Source: Alphaproteobacteria bacterium UBA3612
GTDB taxonomy: Bacteria; Pseudomonadota; Alphaproteobacteria; Sphingomonadales; Sphingomonadaceae
Assembly: GCA_002375465.1 (NCBI GenBank)
Contig: DFLT01000002.1
Coordinates: 62,233 to 126,232 of the forward strand
Direction: 5' to 3'
DNA length: 64,000 nucleotides
Both the position numbers and the translations under genes were made by a program. Positions within the stretch are counted from its first letter, which is position 1. The number at the start of each line of letters is the position of its first letter. The notes under the pieces were generated by a model. That model saw only the letters and a list, made by a program, of their open reading frames with translations. It had not been told where the DNA came from and made no database searches. This document shows positions 1 through 9,196 of the stretch, piece by piece.

Positions 1-1233
1 TTCCTCCAGCCTCTCATAGCCGCGGTCGAGGTGGTGGACGCGCAGCACCTGCGTCTCGCCCTTTGCCGCCAGACCGGCGATGACGAGGCTCATGGAGGCG
101 CGCAGATCGGTCGCCATCACGGGCGCACCGGTCAGTTCCTTTACGCCGCGCACGGTGGCGGTACGTCCCGCCACCTGAATATTGGCGCCCATGCGCTCCA
201 GCTCCCCGACGTGCATGTAGCGGTTCTCGAAGATGGTTTCGGTCAGCACGCTGGACCCGTTCGCCAGCGACAGCATTGCCATCATCTGCGCCTGCATGTC
301 GGTGGGGAAGTCCGGAAAAGGCTGCGTTTCGATGTCGACCGGACTGATGCGGCCCGTTGACGACACGCGAATGCCGTTTTCCGTCGTTTCTATGGCGACG
401 CCTGCTGCCTCCAGCTTTTCGATCACGGCGCCGAAGGTTTCCGGCAGCGCGCCGACCAGTTCGACATCACCGCCGGTTATGGCCGCGGCGCAGGCATAGC
501 TGCCCGCTTCGATACGGTCCGACATCACCGAATAGGTGTCGCCGTGCAGGCGGGTGACGCCCTTGATGATGAGGGTGGAGGTGCCAACCCCTGAAATCTT
601 CGCGCCCATGCCAATCAGGCACTGGGCAAGATCGGTGATTTCCGGTTCTTGCGCGGCATTCTCGATGATCGTTTCGCCATCGGCCAATGTCGCCGCCATC
701 AGCGCGTTTTCCGTGGCGCCCACCGACACGATCGGAAAGACGATATGACCGCCCTTCAATCCTGATTTCGTGGTCGCGGTCACGAACCGCTGACCGATAT
801 TGATCTCCGCGCCCAGCGCCTCCATTGCCTTCAGGTGCAGGTCGATGGGACGCGCGCCGATCTCGCAACCGCCGGGCAGCGGCACCCGCGCCTCGCCGCA
901 ACGCGCGAGCAGCGGACCCAGGACCAGGACGGATGCCCGCATCTTGCGATTGATGTCGGCGGGGGCCTCTGTCGAGGTGATGCGGCCCGCCTTCAGCGTC
1001 ATGACGCGACCGAAAACTTCGGGCCGCTTCCCCTCGATCTCCGTGGAAACGCCCAGCTGATTGACGAGGTGGCCGAACGTATCGACATCCGCCAGCCGTG
1101 GAAGATTGCGCAGTGTCAGCGGTTCTTCCGTCAGCAGCGCGGCGGGGATCAGGGTCAGTGCGGCGTTCTTCGCGCCTGAAATCTGGATCTTTCCGGAAAG
1201 GGGATTGCCCCCCTTGATGATGATCTTGTCCAT
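1..1233 (-). CDS. murA: UDP-N-acetylglucosamine 1-carboxyvinyltransferase (partial at left edge)
   Basis: Transfers enolpyruvate from PEP to UDP-GlcNAc, the first committed step of peptidoglycan synthesis in the cytoplasm. The reading frame starts at an ATG (complement of 1231-1233) and stays open to base 1, giving 411 residues; the family is usually about 420-430, so only the C-terminal tail is missing. Visible motifs are the AKNAAL segment with Lys22 near the N-terminus, and PLPGGCEIGARP with the catalytic Cys at residue 123 (Cys115 in E. coli). The C-terminal half has the expected IENAAQEPEI and FPTDMQAQ segments. It is followed on the same strand by rarD-like 1256-2173, in reverse order of transcription. 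The Cys form predicts the usual fosfomycin-sensitive type. Identity is secure. Confidence 0.97.
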   Translation of the reverse strand, partial: MDKIIIKGGNPLSGKIQISGAKNAALTLIPAALLTEEPLTLRNLPRLADVDTFGHLVNQLGVSTEIEGKRPEVFGRVMTLKAGRITSTEAPADINRKMRASVLVLGPLLARCGEARVPLPGGCEIGARPIDLHLKAMEALGAEINIGQRFVTATTKSGLKGGHIVFPIVSVGATENALMAATLADGETIIENAAQEPEITDLAQCLIGMGAKISGVGTSTLIIKGVTRLHGDTYSVMSDRIEAGSYACAAAITGGDVELVGALPETFGAVIEKLEAAGVAIETTENGIRVSSTGRISPVDIETQPFPDFPTDMQAQMMAMLSLANGSSVLTETIFENRYMHVGELERMGANIQVAGRTATVRGVKELTGAPVMATDLRASMSLVIAGLAAKGETQVLRVHHLDRGYERLEE

Positions 1234-1255
1234 TTATCTTCCGTACCGGCTTCGT

Positions 1256-2173
1256 TCACCCGGCCTTAGCGAGCCGCTGCCGTCGGCGAAACCCGCCGAT
1301 GGAGAAGACCAGCAATCCCAGCCAGATCAGCGCGAACGCACCCAAGCGGCTGGCGCTAAGCGGCTCGTCATAAACGAACGCGCCGAGCAGAAAGACTGTC
1401 GAGGGTGCGATATATTGCATGAACCCCAGCGTCGTCAGCGTCACGCGCCGCGCGGCATGGCCGAACAATGCCAGCGGGATGGAGGTGGCGATCCCCGATC
1501 CGATCAGGAGCAAGGTCATCGTCGGCGCTTGCGAAAATATGCCGCCGCCGTGAATTTCCAGCCACCAGAGCGCGACAGGGGCCAGAAAGGCGGTTTCAAT
1601 GAAAAGCCCGGTCAGCGCATCGACGTCCGCCCTGTTCCTGGCATAGCTGTAAAGGGCAAAGGCCAGCGCAAGACCCAATGAAATCAGTGGCAGGCCACCA
1701 TTGGCGACGGTCATCAACGCGATTCCGGCCAGTGCGAGGATCGTCGAGGCGATGCGCCATTTGCCCATTGTCTCGCCCAGCAAGATGACGCCGAGCGCGG
1801 TGTTGAGGATAGGCTGGATGAAATAGCCGAGGCTGGTGTCGAGCACGCGCTCATTAAGCACGGCCCAGGTGTATAGATACCAGTTCAGGCCGATCATCGT
1901 GGCGGAAAACAGCAGCCACAAAAGCAGTTTGACGTTCTTTAGCGCGCGCAGCAAAGCGGGCGTTTTCCGCAGGATGAGGGTTACGGCTGCCAGCAGGATG
2001 GCCGACCAGAATACCCGGTGCGCCAGGACGGCGGCGGCACCGATCCCTTCGAACAGTTTCAGATAGACCGGCATCAGGCCCCACAGCAGATAGGCGCCCA
2101 GACCGGCATAAAGGCCGGACATGTCCCTTGCCGGGGCGGCATCGGAGGCAGGGGTGACCGGCTGTTCGCGCAT
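1256..2173 (-). CDS. rarD: RarD/EamA-family drug/metabolite transporter
   Basis: A 305-residue inner-membrane protein with about ten hydrophobic segments in two five-helix halves, the layout of the DMT superfamily. The opening AYLLWGLMPVYLK and the following HRVFWS segment are typical of the RarD subgroup, as are NWYLYTWAV and GYFIQPILN. The substrate of RarD proteins is not established, although E. coli rarD was named for a chloramphenicol phenotype. The first 15 or so residues are polar and precede the first helix. It lies 22 bases upstream of murA on the same strand, so it may be co-transcribed with it. Family assignment is strong; the function is unknown. Confidence 0.9.
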   Translation of the reverse strand: MREQPVTPASDAAPARDMSGLYAGLGAYLLWGLMPVYLKLFEGIGAAAVLAHRVFWSAILLAAVTLILRKTPALLRALKNVKLLLWLLFSATMIGLNWYLYTWAVLNERVLDTSLGYFIQPILNTALGVILLGETMGKWRIASTILALAGIALMTVANGGLPLISLGLALAFALYSYARNRADVDALTGLFIETAFLAPVALWWLEIHGGGIFSQAPTMTLLLIGSGIATSIPLALFGHAARRVTLTTLGFMQYIAPSTVFLLGAFVYDEPLSASRLGAFALIWLGLLVFSIGGFRRRQRLAKAG

Positions 2174-2235
2174 CGCGCCCGCCTAAGCCCGGTTCAACCT
2201 CTCGTCGATGGCGTATCGTGCGCGCAAAAAAGCTG

Positions 2236-2517
2236 TCACACGGTGGGGCGCTTGGTAAAGCCTTCCCCCTCGGGAATGTCGGCGTCGCTGACGGCAATAT
2301 CGGTCACGTTCGCCCGCTCAGGACCCGATTTCATTTTCTCGATCATCTGGGCAAGTGTGCCGGGCTCGCCGCACAGCAGCGCCTCGACCGTGCCATCCTT
2401 TCGATTGCGGACCCAACCCGAAACGCCCAGCGCATTGGCGGTTTCAACGGTCCAATTGCGAAAGAACACCCCCTGTACGCGTCCGCTGACCACCGCTCTT
2501 TTGCAGCTATCGCTCAT
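2236..2517 (-). CDS. acyP: Acylphosphatase
   Basis: Small cytoplasmic hydrolase of acylphosphates. At 93 residues it has the standard family length. The signature GRVQGVFFR near the N-terminus carries the phosphate-binding Arg20, and GWVRNRKDGTVE carries the catalytic Asn38. The frame stops 8 bases before the symporter gene at 2526-3761 in the reverse direction, so the two are probably transcribed together from the symporter side. The biological role of bacterial acylphosphatases is poorly defined; they may remove reactive acyl phosphates or influence metabolite pools. The assignment rests on the two conserved motifs and the size. Confidence 0.95.
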   Translation of the reverse strand: MSDSCKRAVVSGRVQGVFFRNWTVETANALGVSGWVRNRKDGTVEALLCGEPGTLAQMIEKMKSGPERANVTDIAVSDADIPEGEGFTKRPTV

Positions 2518-2525
2518 CTTTTACC

Positions 2526-3761
2526 TCAAACATCGTCGTCGGATTCATATTCCTCGACGTCGATTTCGCCCATCATGTGCCCGACCGCAACCGCCACGGC
2601 GGCGTCGCCGGTGATGTTCGTCATGGTGCGCATCATGTCCATGATACGGTCGATGCCCGCCACCAGCGCAATGGTTTCCATGGGAATGCCCGCCACGCCG
2701 AACACCAGCCCCATCATGATCAGGCCAGACCCCGGAACACCCGCCGCGCCGACCGCGCCAATGGTGCCAGTGATGGCGATCAGCAGATATTCGGTGACGC
2801 CCAGTTCTACGCCGAAAACCTGCGCGCCGAACAGGCTGGCCAGCCCCATATACATGGCCGTACCGTTCATGTTGATGGTGGCGCCCAGCGACAGGACGAA
2901 GCTGGAGACGGAGCGCGAAACGCCCAGGTTCCGCTGCGTACAGCGCATGCTGACCGGCAGGGTCGCGTTGGAACTGGCGGTCGAATAGGCGACCGCCTGC
3001 GCATCCAGAATGCCGCGAAAGAAATCCAGGATCGGCAATTTGGTAAACAGCTTTATGATCGCCGGGTAGACCAGCACGATGATCAGCGCGCAGCCAAAAT
3101 AGTTCAGACCCACGACCTTCGCCAGCGGCAGCAGGGCATCGGTGCCGAATGTGCCCGCGACCCAGGCCATCAGGGCAAAGACGCCGAAGGGCGTCAATTC
3201 CATCACGATCAGGGTCATCTTCTGCATGATGATCGCGCCTGAATCCATCGCCTTCACCATGGGCAGGCCCGCCTCGCCGGCCAGGAGAATGCCGATCCCG
3301 AACAATATCGCAAAGGTGATCAGGGGCAGGACGTCACCCGTCGCCATGACGTCGATGACGTTCTCTGGCACGAAGCGCAGGATCATGTCCGTGGGATCGA
3401 ATGTTTCCGTCGACGGGGTGAAACTGTCAGGCAGCGGTATGGACAGACCTGCGCCGGGTTGCAGAACGGTACCGAGCCCCAGTCCAAGCCCAACGCTGAT
3501 TGCGCCGGTGACCATGAACAGCAGCAGCGACCTGCCGCCGACAGCCCCCAGCTTTCTCAGGTCGCCAATGGCGCAGACGCCCGCCACCAGGCTGAAGAAA
3601 ATCAGCGGCACGACCAGCATCTTGATCGCCTTGATGAACAGGTCGCCGATCCATTTGATGGATTCCGCCTCCGGCCCCCAGGCCAGGCCCGTGATAACGC
3701 CTAGCAGCAAGGCCGCGACGACGCGCTGCCACAAGGGTATGGCGAACCAGATTTTCGTCAT
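2526..3761 (-). CDS. Dicarboxylate/amino acid:cation symporter (DAACS family)
   Basis: A 411-residue membrane transporter that couples uptake of dicarboxylates or acidic amino acids (aspartate, glutamate, succinate) to Na+ or H+. It shows the multiple hydrophobic segments of the family, a serine-rich re-entrant loop with ASSNATLPVSM around residue 265, and NMNGTAMYMG near residue 298, which corresponds to the cation-binding NMDGT motif. A second hairpin is seen as AAGVPGSGLIMMG near residue 340. The C-terminus is acidic (EYESDDDV). It is followed closely by acyP. I cannot choose between DctA-like and GltP-like specificity from sequence inspection, so no symbol is given. Confidence 0.93.
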   Translation of the reverse strand: MTKIWFAIPLWQRVVAALLLGVITGLAWGPEAESIKWIGDLFIKAIKMLVVPLIFFSLVAGVCAIGDLRKLGAVGGRSLLLFMVTGAISVGLGLGLGTVLQPGAGLSIPLPDSFTPSTETFDPTDMILRFVPENVIDVMATGDVLPLITFAILFGIGILLAGEAGLPMVKAMDSGAIIMQKMTLIVMELTPFGVFALMAWVAGTFGTDALLPLAKVVGLNYFGCALIIVLVYPAIIKLFTKLPILDFFRGILDAQAVAYSTASSNATLPVSMRCTQRNLGVSRSVSSFVLSLGATINMNGTAMYMGLASLFGAQVFGVELGVTEYLLIAITGTIGAVGAAGVPGSGLIMMGLVFGVAGIPMETIALVAGIDRIMDMMRTMTNITGDAAVAVAVGHMMGEIDVEEYESDDDV

Positions 3762-3842
3762 TTTAGATGCCCATCCCCCGAACTCCTGCGTGGCCCTTCT
3801 TCATAGTCCTCTGGCGCGATGGCAAGACCGGGTTTCGGATGG

Positions 3843-5903
3843 TCAGCCGCCCGGCATGTTGCGGTCCAGCTCTTGCAGGAAAGCCGCCGCCGTCCCGTCC
3901 GAAGGCGCACGCCAGTCCCCGCGCGGGCTGAGGCTGCCGCCGCCCGACACTTTCGGACCATTGGGCAGGGCGGAGCGTTTGAATTGCGCGAAGCCGAAAT
4001 AGCGCTTCAGGAACTCCCTCAGCCATTTCTCGATCGTGTCCAGATCATATTCGTGGCGGTCGCTTTCCGAATGGCCGATCGGCCACACTCCGGAATCCCG
4101 ATCCCGCCAGGCATGCCACGCCAGAAACGCCACCTTCGAAGGGGCGAGGCCGTAGCGCAGGATCCAGAACAGGAAGAAATCGTGCAGCGCATAGGGGCCG
4201 ATGCGATCCTCCGTCGACTGCATCGCGCCGGTATCCTTGTCGGCGGGAACCAGCTCCGGACTGATTTCGGTCGCCAGAATCCGTTCCAGCACCTCGTCGA
4301 TTTCCTTGTCGAACTGGTCCGTGCGTTCGCACCAGCGAATCAGATATTTGATCAGCGTCTTCGGAACACCGGAATTGACGGCATAGTGGCTCATATGGTC
4401 GCCGACGCCATAGGTGCACCAGCCGAGCGCAAGCTCCGACATGTCGCCGGTGCCAAGGACGAACCCCCCATGTTCGCCCGCCAGGCGGAACAGATAATCC
4501 GTCCGAAGACCGGCCTGCACATTCTCGAAATTCGTGTCGTAGACTTCCTCTCCATCGGCGAAGGGATGGCCGATATCGGCAAGCATCTGTTTCGCCGCCG
4601 GGCGAATATCGATTTCCTCGGCCGTGCACCCGATTGCCTTCATCAGCGCCCAGGCGTTTCCCTTCGTGGTCTCGCCCGTTGCAAAGCCGGGCATCGTATA
4701 GCCGCGAATATCCGTTCGCGGACGACCGAGCCGGTCCATTGCCTTTGCCGCCACGATCAGCGCATGCGTCGAATCGAGGCCGCCCGATATGCCGATGACG
4801 ATCGATTTGGCGCCGGTCGAGCGGATGCGCTTCGCCAGCCCCTCGACCTGGATGTTGAATGCCTCGTAGCAATCCTCGTCCAGCAATGCCGGCGTGTTCG
4901 GCACATAGGGATAGCGCCAGACGCGGCGTACCAGACCGCGATCCTCGTTCAGATCGCCATGGGCGAAATGCACCCGGCGGAACCGGTTTTCGGGATCCTG
5001 GCTGGCGACGGAGGCGTCGTTGAACGTCGGGGTGCGCATCCGCTCCTGCCGCAGACGCGCGACGTCGACATCCGCGAAAACGGTTTCGGCATCCCACTGG
5101 AAGCGGGTCGACTCGGCCAGTTCCTTGCCAAGCTCGTAGATCAGACCCTGGCCGTCCCAGGCCAGATCGGTCGTCGATTCGCCCGGTCCTGCGGCGGAAT
5201 AGACATAGGCGGCCATGTTGCGCATTGCCGACGCCGCGCACAGCAGCTTTCGGTCGCGGGATTTGCCAATGACGATGTCCGAGGCGCTGAGATTGCACAG
5301 GATCAGCGCGCCCGCCAATGCGCCCTCCGTCGAGGGTTGCACGGGCGACCAATAGTCCTCGCAAATTTCCAGATGGAAGATGAAATCCGCATAATCCGAT
5401 GCGGCAAAGATCAGGTCGGTGCCAAACGGAACCTGTTGGCCGCAAAGTTCGATTTCATGGCCGGTCACGCCTACACCCATGGCGAACCAGCGCTTTTCAT
5501 AGAATTCGCGATAATTCGGCAGGAAGCTTTTTGGTACCGCGCCCAGAATGCGGCCGCGATGTATGGCGAGCGCGCAATTGTAGAGCCGACCGTTGCGCCT
5601 GAGCGCCGCGCCGACGCACAGGACCGGGCGCAGATTGACGCTGGCGGCGGTGACGCTGGCGATCGTCTCCTCCACGGCATCCAGATAGCCATCCTGCAGG
5701 TGCAGATCGTCAATGGCGTAGCTGGTCAGGTTGAGTTCCGGATAGACCAGCAGGTCGATCCTCTTGTCGTGGGCATCCTCTGCGTTTTTTATTGCCTCCG
5801 CGGCGTTGGCGGCGGGGTCGCCGGACGTGGCAAGCGGTGTGCAGGCGCCGACCCGGACGAGACCGTGCTGGCGAAGCGAGTAAAAGGGGTGGGTTTCGCT
5901 CAT
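3843..5903 (-). CDS. nadE: Glutamine-dependent NAD(+) synthase
   Basis: Makes NAD+ from nicotinic acid adenine dinucleotide, ATP and glutamine-derived ammonia, the last step of NAD synthesis. The 686 residues contain an N-terminal nitrilase-type glutaminase (about 1-300) with the catalytic triad Glu56 (YPELN), Lys125 (PKSFLPN) and Cys181 (LEICEDYW). A C-terminal synthetase domain follows, with the ATP-pyrophosphatase P-loop SGGLDS at 373-378. This is the long two-domain form (typically 550-700 residues), which needs no separate amidotransferase. It starts at an ATG (5903) and is divergent from the flavoprotein gene at 5981, with only 77 bases between them, so both promoters must lie in that gap. 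Confidence 0.97.
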   Translation of the reverse strand: MSETHPFYSLRQHGLVRVGACTPLATSGDPAANAAEAIKNAEDAHDKRIDLLVYPELNLTSYAIDDLHLQDGYLDAVEETIASVTAASVNLRPVLCVGAALRRNGRLYNCALAIHRGRILGAVPKSFLPNYREFYEKRWFAMGVGVTGHEIELCGQQVPFGTDLIFAASDYADFIFHLEICEDYWSPVQPSTEGALAGALILCNLSASDIVIGKSRDRKLLCAASAMRNMAAYVYSAAGPGESTTDLAWDGQGLIYELGKELAESTRFQWDAETVFADVDVARLRQERMRTPTFNDASVASQDPENRFRRVHFAHGDLNEDRGLVRRVWRYPYVPNTPALLDEDCYEAFNIQVEGLAKRIRSTGAKSIVIGISGGLDSTHALIVAAKAMDRLGRPRTDIRGYTMPGFATGETTKGNAWALMKAIGCTAEEIDIRPAAKQMLADIGHPFADGEEVYDTNFENVQAGLRTDYLFRLAGEHGGFVLGTGDMSELALGWCTYGVGDHMSHYAVNSGVPKTLIKYLIRWCERTDQFDKEIDEVLERILATEISPELVPADKDTGAMQSTEDRIGPYALHDFFLFWILRYGLAPSKVAFLAWHAWRDRDSGVWPIGHSESDRHEYDLDTIEKWLREFLKRYFGFAQFKRSALPNGPKVSGGGSLSPRGDWRAPSDGTAAAFLQELDRNMPGG

Positions 5904-5980
5904 GTGCCGCTCTTTGCCCTGCAGGGATTGAACGGTCCAGTGCGGCGGCGTAGGGTTGTGCGCGAAAAGGAGGCCCCGCC

Positions 5981-7237
5981 ATTCACGCAGAGCTAGATAA
6001 TTTCGATGTCGCTATCGTCGGTTCCGGTCATGCCGGGGCGCAGGCGGCGATCGCGCTACGCCAGAACGGTTTTGAGGGCCGCATCGGCCTGATCGGCGAC
6101 GAGCCGGACCTGCCCTATGAGCGCCCGCCCTTGTCAAAGGACTATCTGGCCGGGGAAAAGCCGTTCGAGCGCATCCTCCTCAGGAAAGAGGATTTTTGGG
6201 AGGCGCGGGAAATACGGCGCCTGCCCTCCACACGCATCGAGAGCGTCGACCCGAAGACCCGCGAACTTGTCGATGCCGATGGAGAGACGATCCGCTACGG
6301 CACCCTGATCTGGGCGACGGGCGGCGACCCCCGGCGCATGCCGTGCGGCAGCGATGTCGGCCTGGCGGGCGTCCATGCCATTCGCACGCACTCCGATGTG
6401 CAATTGCTGAAATCGGAACTGGACGATGTAGAACGTATCGTCGTGGTCGGCGGCGGCTATATCGGGCTGGAGGCAGCCGCGGTTCTGGTGAAGATGGGGA
6501 AGCACGTCACCGTCATCGAGGCGGCGGACCGTGTGCTGGCGCGGGTCGCGGGCGAACCGCTGTCACGCTTTTACGAAGAGCGTCATCGCGCCGCCGGCGT
6601 CAATTTCCTTCTTGCCACGATGACGGACTGCCTGGAGGGGCGGGACCACAGGGTATCCGGCGTCCGTCTCGACAGCGGTGAAAGCCTGCCCGCTGACATG
6701 GTGATTGTCGGTATCGGCATTGTCCCGGCTGTGGAGCCCCTGCTCGCCTGCGGCATCAAGGGGACGAACGGTGTAAAGGTCGATGCGCAGTGCCGGACCA
6801 GCGACGAACATATCTTTGCCATTGGCGACTGCGCTCTGCATGAAAACGCCTATGCCGACGGTGCTGAAATCAGGCTCGAATCGGTGCAGAACGCCAATGA
6901 CATGGCGAATGTGGCGGCCAAGACGATCTGCGGCCAGGACGTCGCCTATGATGCGCTGCCCTGGTTCTGGTCGAACCAATATGATCTGAAGCTGCAGACG
7001 GCCGGGCTGTCCATCGGATATGACCAGACGGTGCTGCGCGGCGATCCCGCGTCGGGAAAATTTTCGCTATTGTATCTAAAGGGCGGGCGATTGATTGCGC
7101 TCGACGCTGTCAACCGACCGGCCGATTTCATCCAGGCGCAGAAACTGATAAGGCATGTCCGCGAAACCGGCGACATGCTCGATCCCGCTGATCTCGCCGA
7201 TACGGAGACGCCCTTGAAAACGCTGATCCCCACATGA
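5981..7237 (+). CDS. FAD-dependent ferredoxin (rhodocoxin-type) reductase, probable ATT start
   Basis: A 418-residue flavoprotein of the putidaredoxin/rhodocoxin reductase type, which passes electrons from NADH through FAD to a small iron-sulfur protein. The FAD-binding glycine motif VGSGHAG lies about ten residues from the start. A second NAD-binding motif VVVGGGYIGLEAA is near residue 155, and the FAD-contacting AIGDCA segment is near residue 280. The first in-frame ATG, GTG or TTG is a TTG at 6131, which would remove the whole FAD motif, so the gene must begin upstream. The only signal there is a strong Shine-Dalgarno AAGGAGG (5967-5973) seven bases before an ATT codon at 5981. An in-frame stop at 5951 limits the search. 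Its stop overlaps the next start as ATGA. Confidence 0.85.
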   Translation: MHAELDNFDVAIVGSGHAGAQAAIALRQNGFEGRIGLIGDEPDLPYERPPLSKDYLAGEKPFERILLRKEDFWEAREIRRLPSTRIESVDPKTRELVDADGETIRYGTLIWATGGDPRRMPCGSDVGLAGVHAIRTHSDVQLLKSELDDVERIVVVGGGYIGLEAAAVLVKMGKHVTVIEAADRVLARVAGEPLSRFYEERHRAAGVNFLLATMTDCLEGRDHRVSGVRLDSGESLPADMVIVGIGIVPAVEPLLACGIKGTNGVKVDAQCRTSDEHIFAIGDCALHENAYADGAEIRLESVQNANDMANVAAKTICGQDVAYDALPWFWSNQYDLKLQTAGLSIGYDQTVLRGDPASGKFSLLYLKGGRLIALDAVNRPADFIQAQKLIRHVRETGDMLDPADLADTETPLKTLIPT

Positions 7238-8841
7238 GTGGCACCCGCTTTCTGCTCGCGCTGGTGTCGGTCGGCATGTTCCTGGCGCTGGCGGCCGGTG
7301 CGGTCCTTCTTAAGAAGAAGCCGGACATGGTGGCCGATCTTGGTGCGCCGGTGGCGACCGCCTATGCGGCGGCCTCCTCCGCCGCTTCATCCGCCGCATC
7401 CGCATCCGCAGCGGTGCCAGCGAGCACGCAAGCGACCACAATGGCCGCGGAATTGCCGACAGGCGCCACCGTGTCGCTCGATACGCTGGACGCCGCCGGC
7501 GCGGGCGAGTGGGTGGAAAGCCAGGTAACGCACAGATATTGGAACAGGGCACAGAAACTTTCCTGGCAGCAAAAGCCGATCGATTATGTCGACGCCGACG
7601 GCACGCCGCAGGGTCCACGGCCCTTTGCCGAAGGCAGTTTCTCCACCTCCGGTCCGGTTCGCCTGAAACTTCCCGAGGGGCTGCGCGACATTTATGTCGT
7701 CACGTCGAAAGGCAGGATCACCGTAAAGACACGCGAAACCGGCGAAGGGCCGGTTCTGGTGCTTGCCGATGGCAGACGGCTCGATGCGTTGGCCGACGCC
7801 GACATCAACTTCACGACCGTGAAGCGCCTGGGTGACCGGGATTCGATGAAGGCCGAAGGGGATTCCGGGTTTCTCATTCGCTTTCCGACCCATAGCGGTC
7901 CCGCGACATTGGAGCTGCAGCGGGTGGAGGGCTCCAACAAGTCAGGAACCCTGAAAGTCTATCAGGCAAGTCCCCGCGCCCCCAAGATGGCGTTTCCCAG
8001 CGAACTGCCGGCGGCGCGCGCACAAATATTGCGGGTCGCTGCAGCCGATGTTCGTCGTAGCGTACCCGAACGTCAGCAGTTGCAAGGCGAATGGCTGGCC
8101 ACATGGCTGGACCGTGAATCGGCTCCGCAGAAACGCTGCAACGAAACGGATATCGGCTGCTCTGGCCTCGTCCTGATGCAGGACCGGCAAGCGCTGCCGC
8201 AATCGCTAGATCGCGCCGCCATGGTAACCTATTTCCGAATCGGCGGCGTCTGGTCGGATACTGGCGGCAAGATGCCGGGTCTCGGCAATAGCGGCGACAC
8301 GACCAAGGGGCCGAGAACCTGCATCGGCGATTCATGCTATGGCGATGCAGGCTGGGGCGGCCGGAAGGCGAACGGCCTGCGCTGGCACGCGCGCGGTCTG
8401 TTCACCGGTTCCGGCGGCACCGGCTCCCTTGGCTGGGGAACCTATCTTTATTCGTTGAATGTGAATGCTGGGCCGTATGGCAAGCATCTCGCCGCCGCAG
8501 AGCCGCTGCCGCCGGGCGAGGTTGTCGCCACGGTGCAGTATATCGACGTCAATGATGTGGGCAGCGATAATGGCATTCTGGGGCAATGGCTGTGCCGCGC
8601 ATCCGGCTGTACGCCGATGATCTGGCGGGATGATATCCGTTACCGTAATGTGGACGCGCCAGAGGCGCTGGTGAACGAAATGGACCTCGTCATCTATTGC
8701 GGCGGCATGCAGTGCAACATGCGTTCCGGTCAGCGGTTCGAATATGATTTCCATTCCGCAGCGGTCTTTGACGGCATGCCTGACCTCAGAAAGGTCGCCG
8801 ACCGCGTCTCGCGGCTGGCAAGCACGGTGCCATCCCGCTAG
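7234..8841 (+). CDS. Membrane-anchored protein with polysaccharide-lyase-14-like C-terminal domain
   Basis: A 535-residue protein I do not recognise by name. An N-terminal hydrophobic helix (about residues 5-27, ending in KKK) is followed by an Ala/Ser-rich linker (45-75), suggesting a periplasmic protein anchored in the inner membrane. The C-terminal 220 residues carry GGKMPGL, a Cys pair in RTCIGDSCYG, then LRWHARGLF and TYLYSLN. This order resembles the jelly-roll domain of polysaccharide lyase family 14, where GGK(L/M)PGL is characteristic. That relation is inferred by eye and activity is not established. The ATG overlaps the stop of the reductase gene, so translation is coupled. The middle region has no motif I can name. 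Confidence 0.8.
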   Translation: MSGTRFLLALVSVGMFLALAAGAVLLKKKPDMVADLGAPVATAYAAASSAASSAASASAAVPASTQATTMAAELPTGATVSLDTLDAAGAGEWVESQVTHRYWNRAQKLSWQQKPIDYVDADGTPQGPRPFAEGSFSTSGPVRLKLPEGLRDIYVVTSKGRITVKTRETGEGPVLVLADGRRLDALADADINFTTVKRLGDRDSMKAEGDSGFLIRFPTHSGPATLELQRVEGSNKSGTLKVYQASPRAPKMAFPSELPAARAQILRVAAADVRRSVPERQQLQGEWLATWLDRESAPQKRCNETDIGCSGLVLMQDRQALPQSLDRAAMVTYFRIGGVWSDTGGKMPGLGNSGDTTKGPRTCIGDSCYGDAGWGGRKANGLRWHARGLFTGSGGTGSLGWGTYLYSLNVNAGPYGKHLAAAEPLPPGEVVATVQYIDVNDVGSDNGILGQWLCRASGCTPMIWRDDIRYRNVDAPEALVNEMDLVIYCGGMQCNMRSGQRFEYDFHSAAVFDGMPDLRKVADRVSRLASTVPSR

Positions 8842-8893
8842 ACAGCGACTCCTCGTTCGATGCGCATTCACCAGAGATCCAGGGCCATCATCC

Positions 8894-9196
8894 ATGCCAG
8901 CTACCCTTGTCGCCATTCTCGATATTTTCGTAATGTTGTGCCAGCTCGTCATCTGGGTGATCATCGCGCAGGTCATTCTGTCGTGGCTGATCGCATTCAA
9001 CGTCATCAACACGTCGAATAATTTCGTGCGTTCGCTCGTTTTCGGCATTGAGCGGCTGACGGCGCCGCTCTACCGCCCCATCCGCCGGTTCCTGCCGGAT
9101 CTGGGCGGTATCGACCTGTCGCCCATGATCCTGATCCTGGCGATCATTCTGGTGCAGCGGCTGGTACCCGCGCTCGTGATCGATCTGTTCACCTGA
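8894..9196 (+). CDS. yggT: YggT family membrane protein
   Basis: A 100-residue integral membrane protein with two hydrophobic hairpins around a conserved central segment. The pattern WVIIAQVILSWL, then FVRSLVFGIERLTAPLYRPIRRFLP, then DLSPMILILAI is typical of YggT. The frame is open further upstream, but the ATG at 8894 gives the normal family length and N-terminus. YggT proteins are linked to osmotic tolerance or potassium handling in some bacteria; the precise role is unknown. Its stop overlaps the folD start as TGATG, so the two are translationally coupled. Confidence 0.93.
   Translation: MPATLVAILDIFVMLCQLVIWVIIAQVILSWLIAFNVINTSNNFVRSLVFGIERLTAPLYRPIRRFLPDLGGIDLSPMILILAIILVQRLVPALVIDLFT

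Noticed and set aside
3819..5996. A 725-codon open frame on the + strand opposite nadE
   Set aside because: It is antisense to a complete, motif-verified nadE; high GC keeps opposite frames open. No motif or ribosome site supports it.
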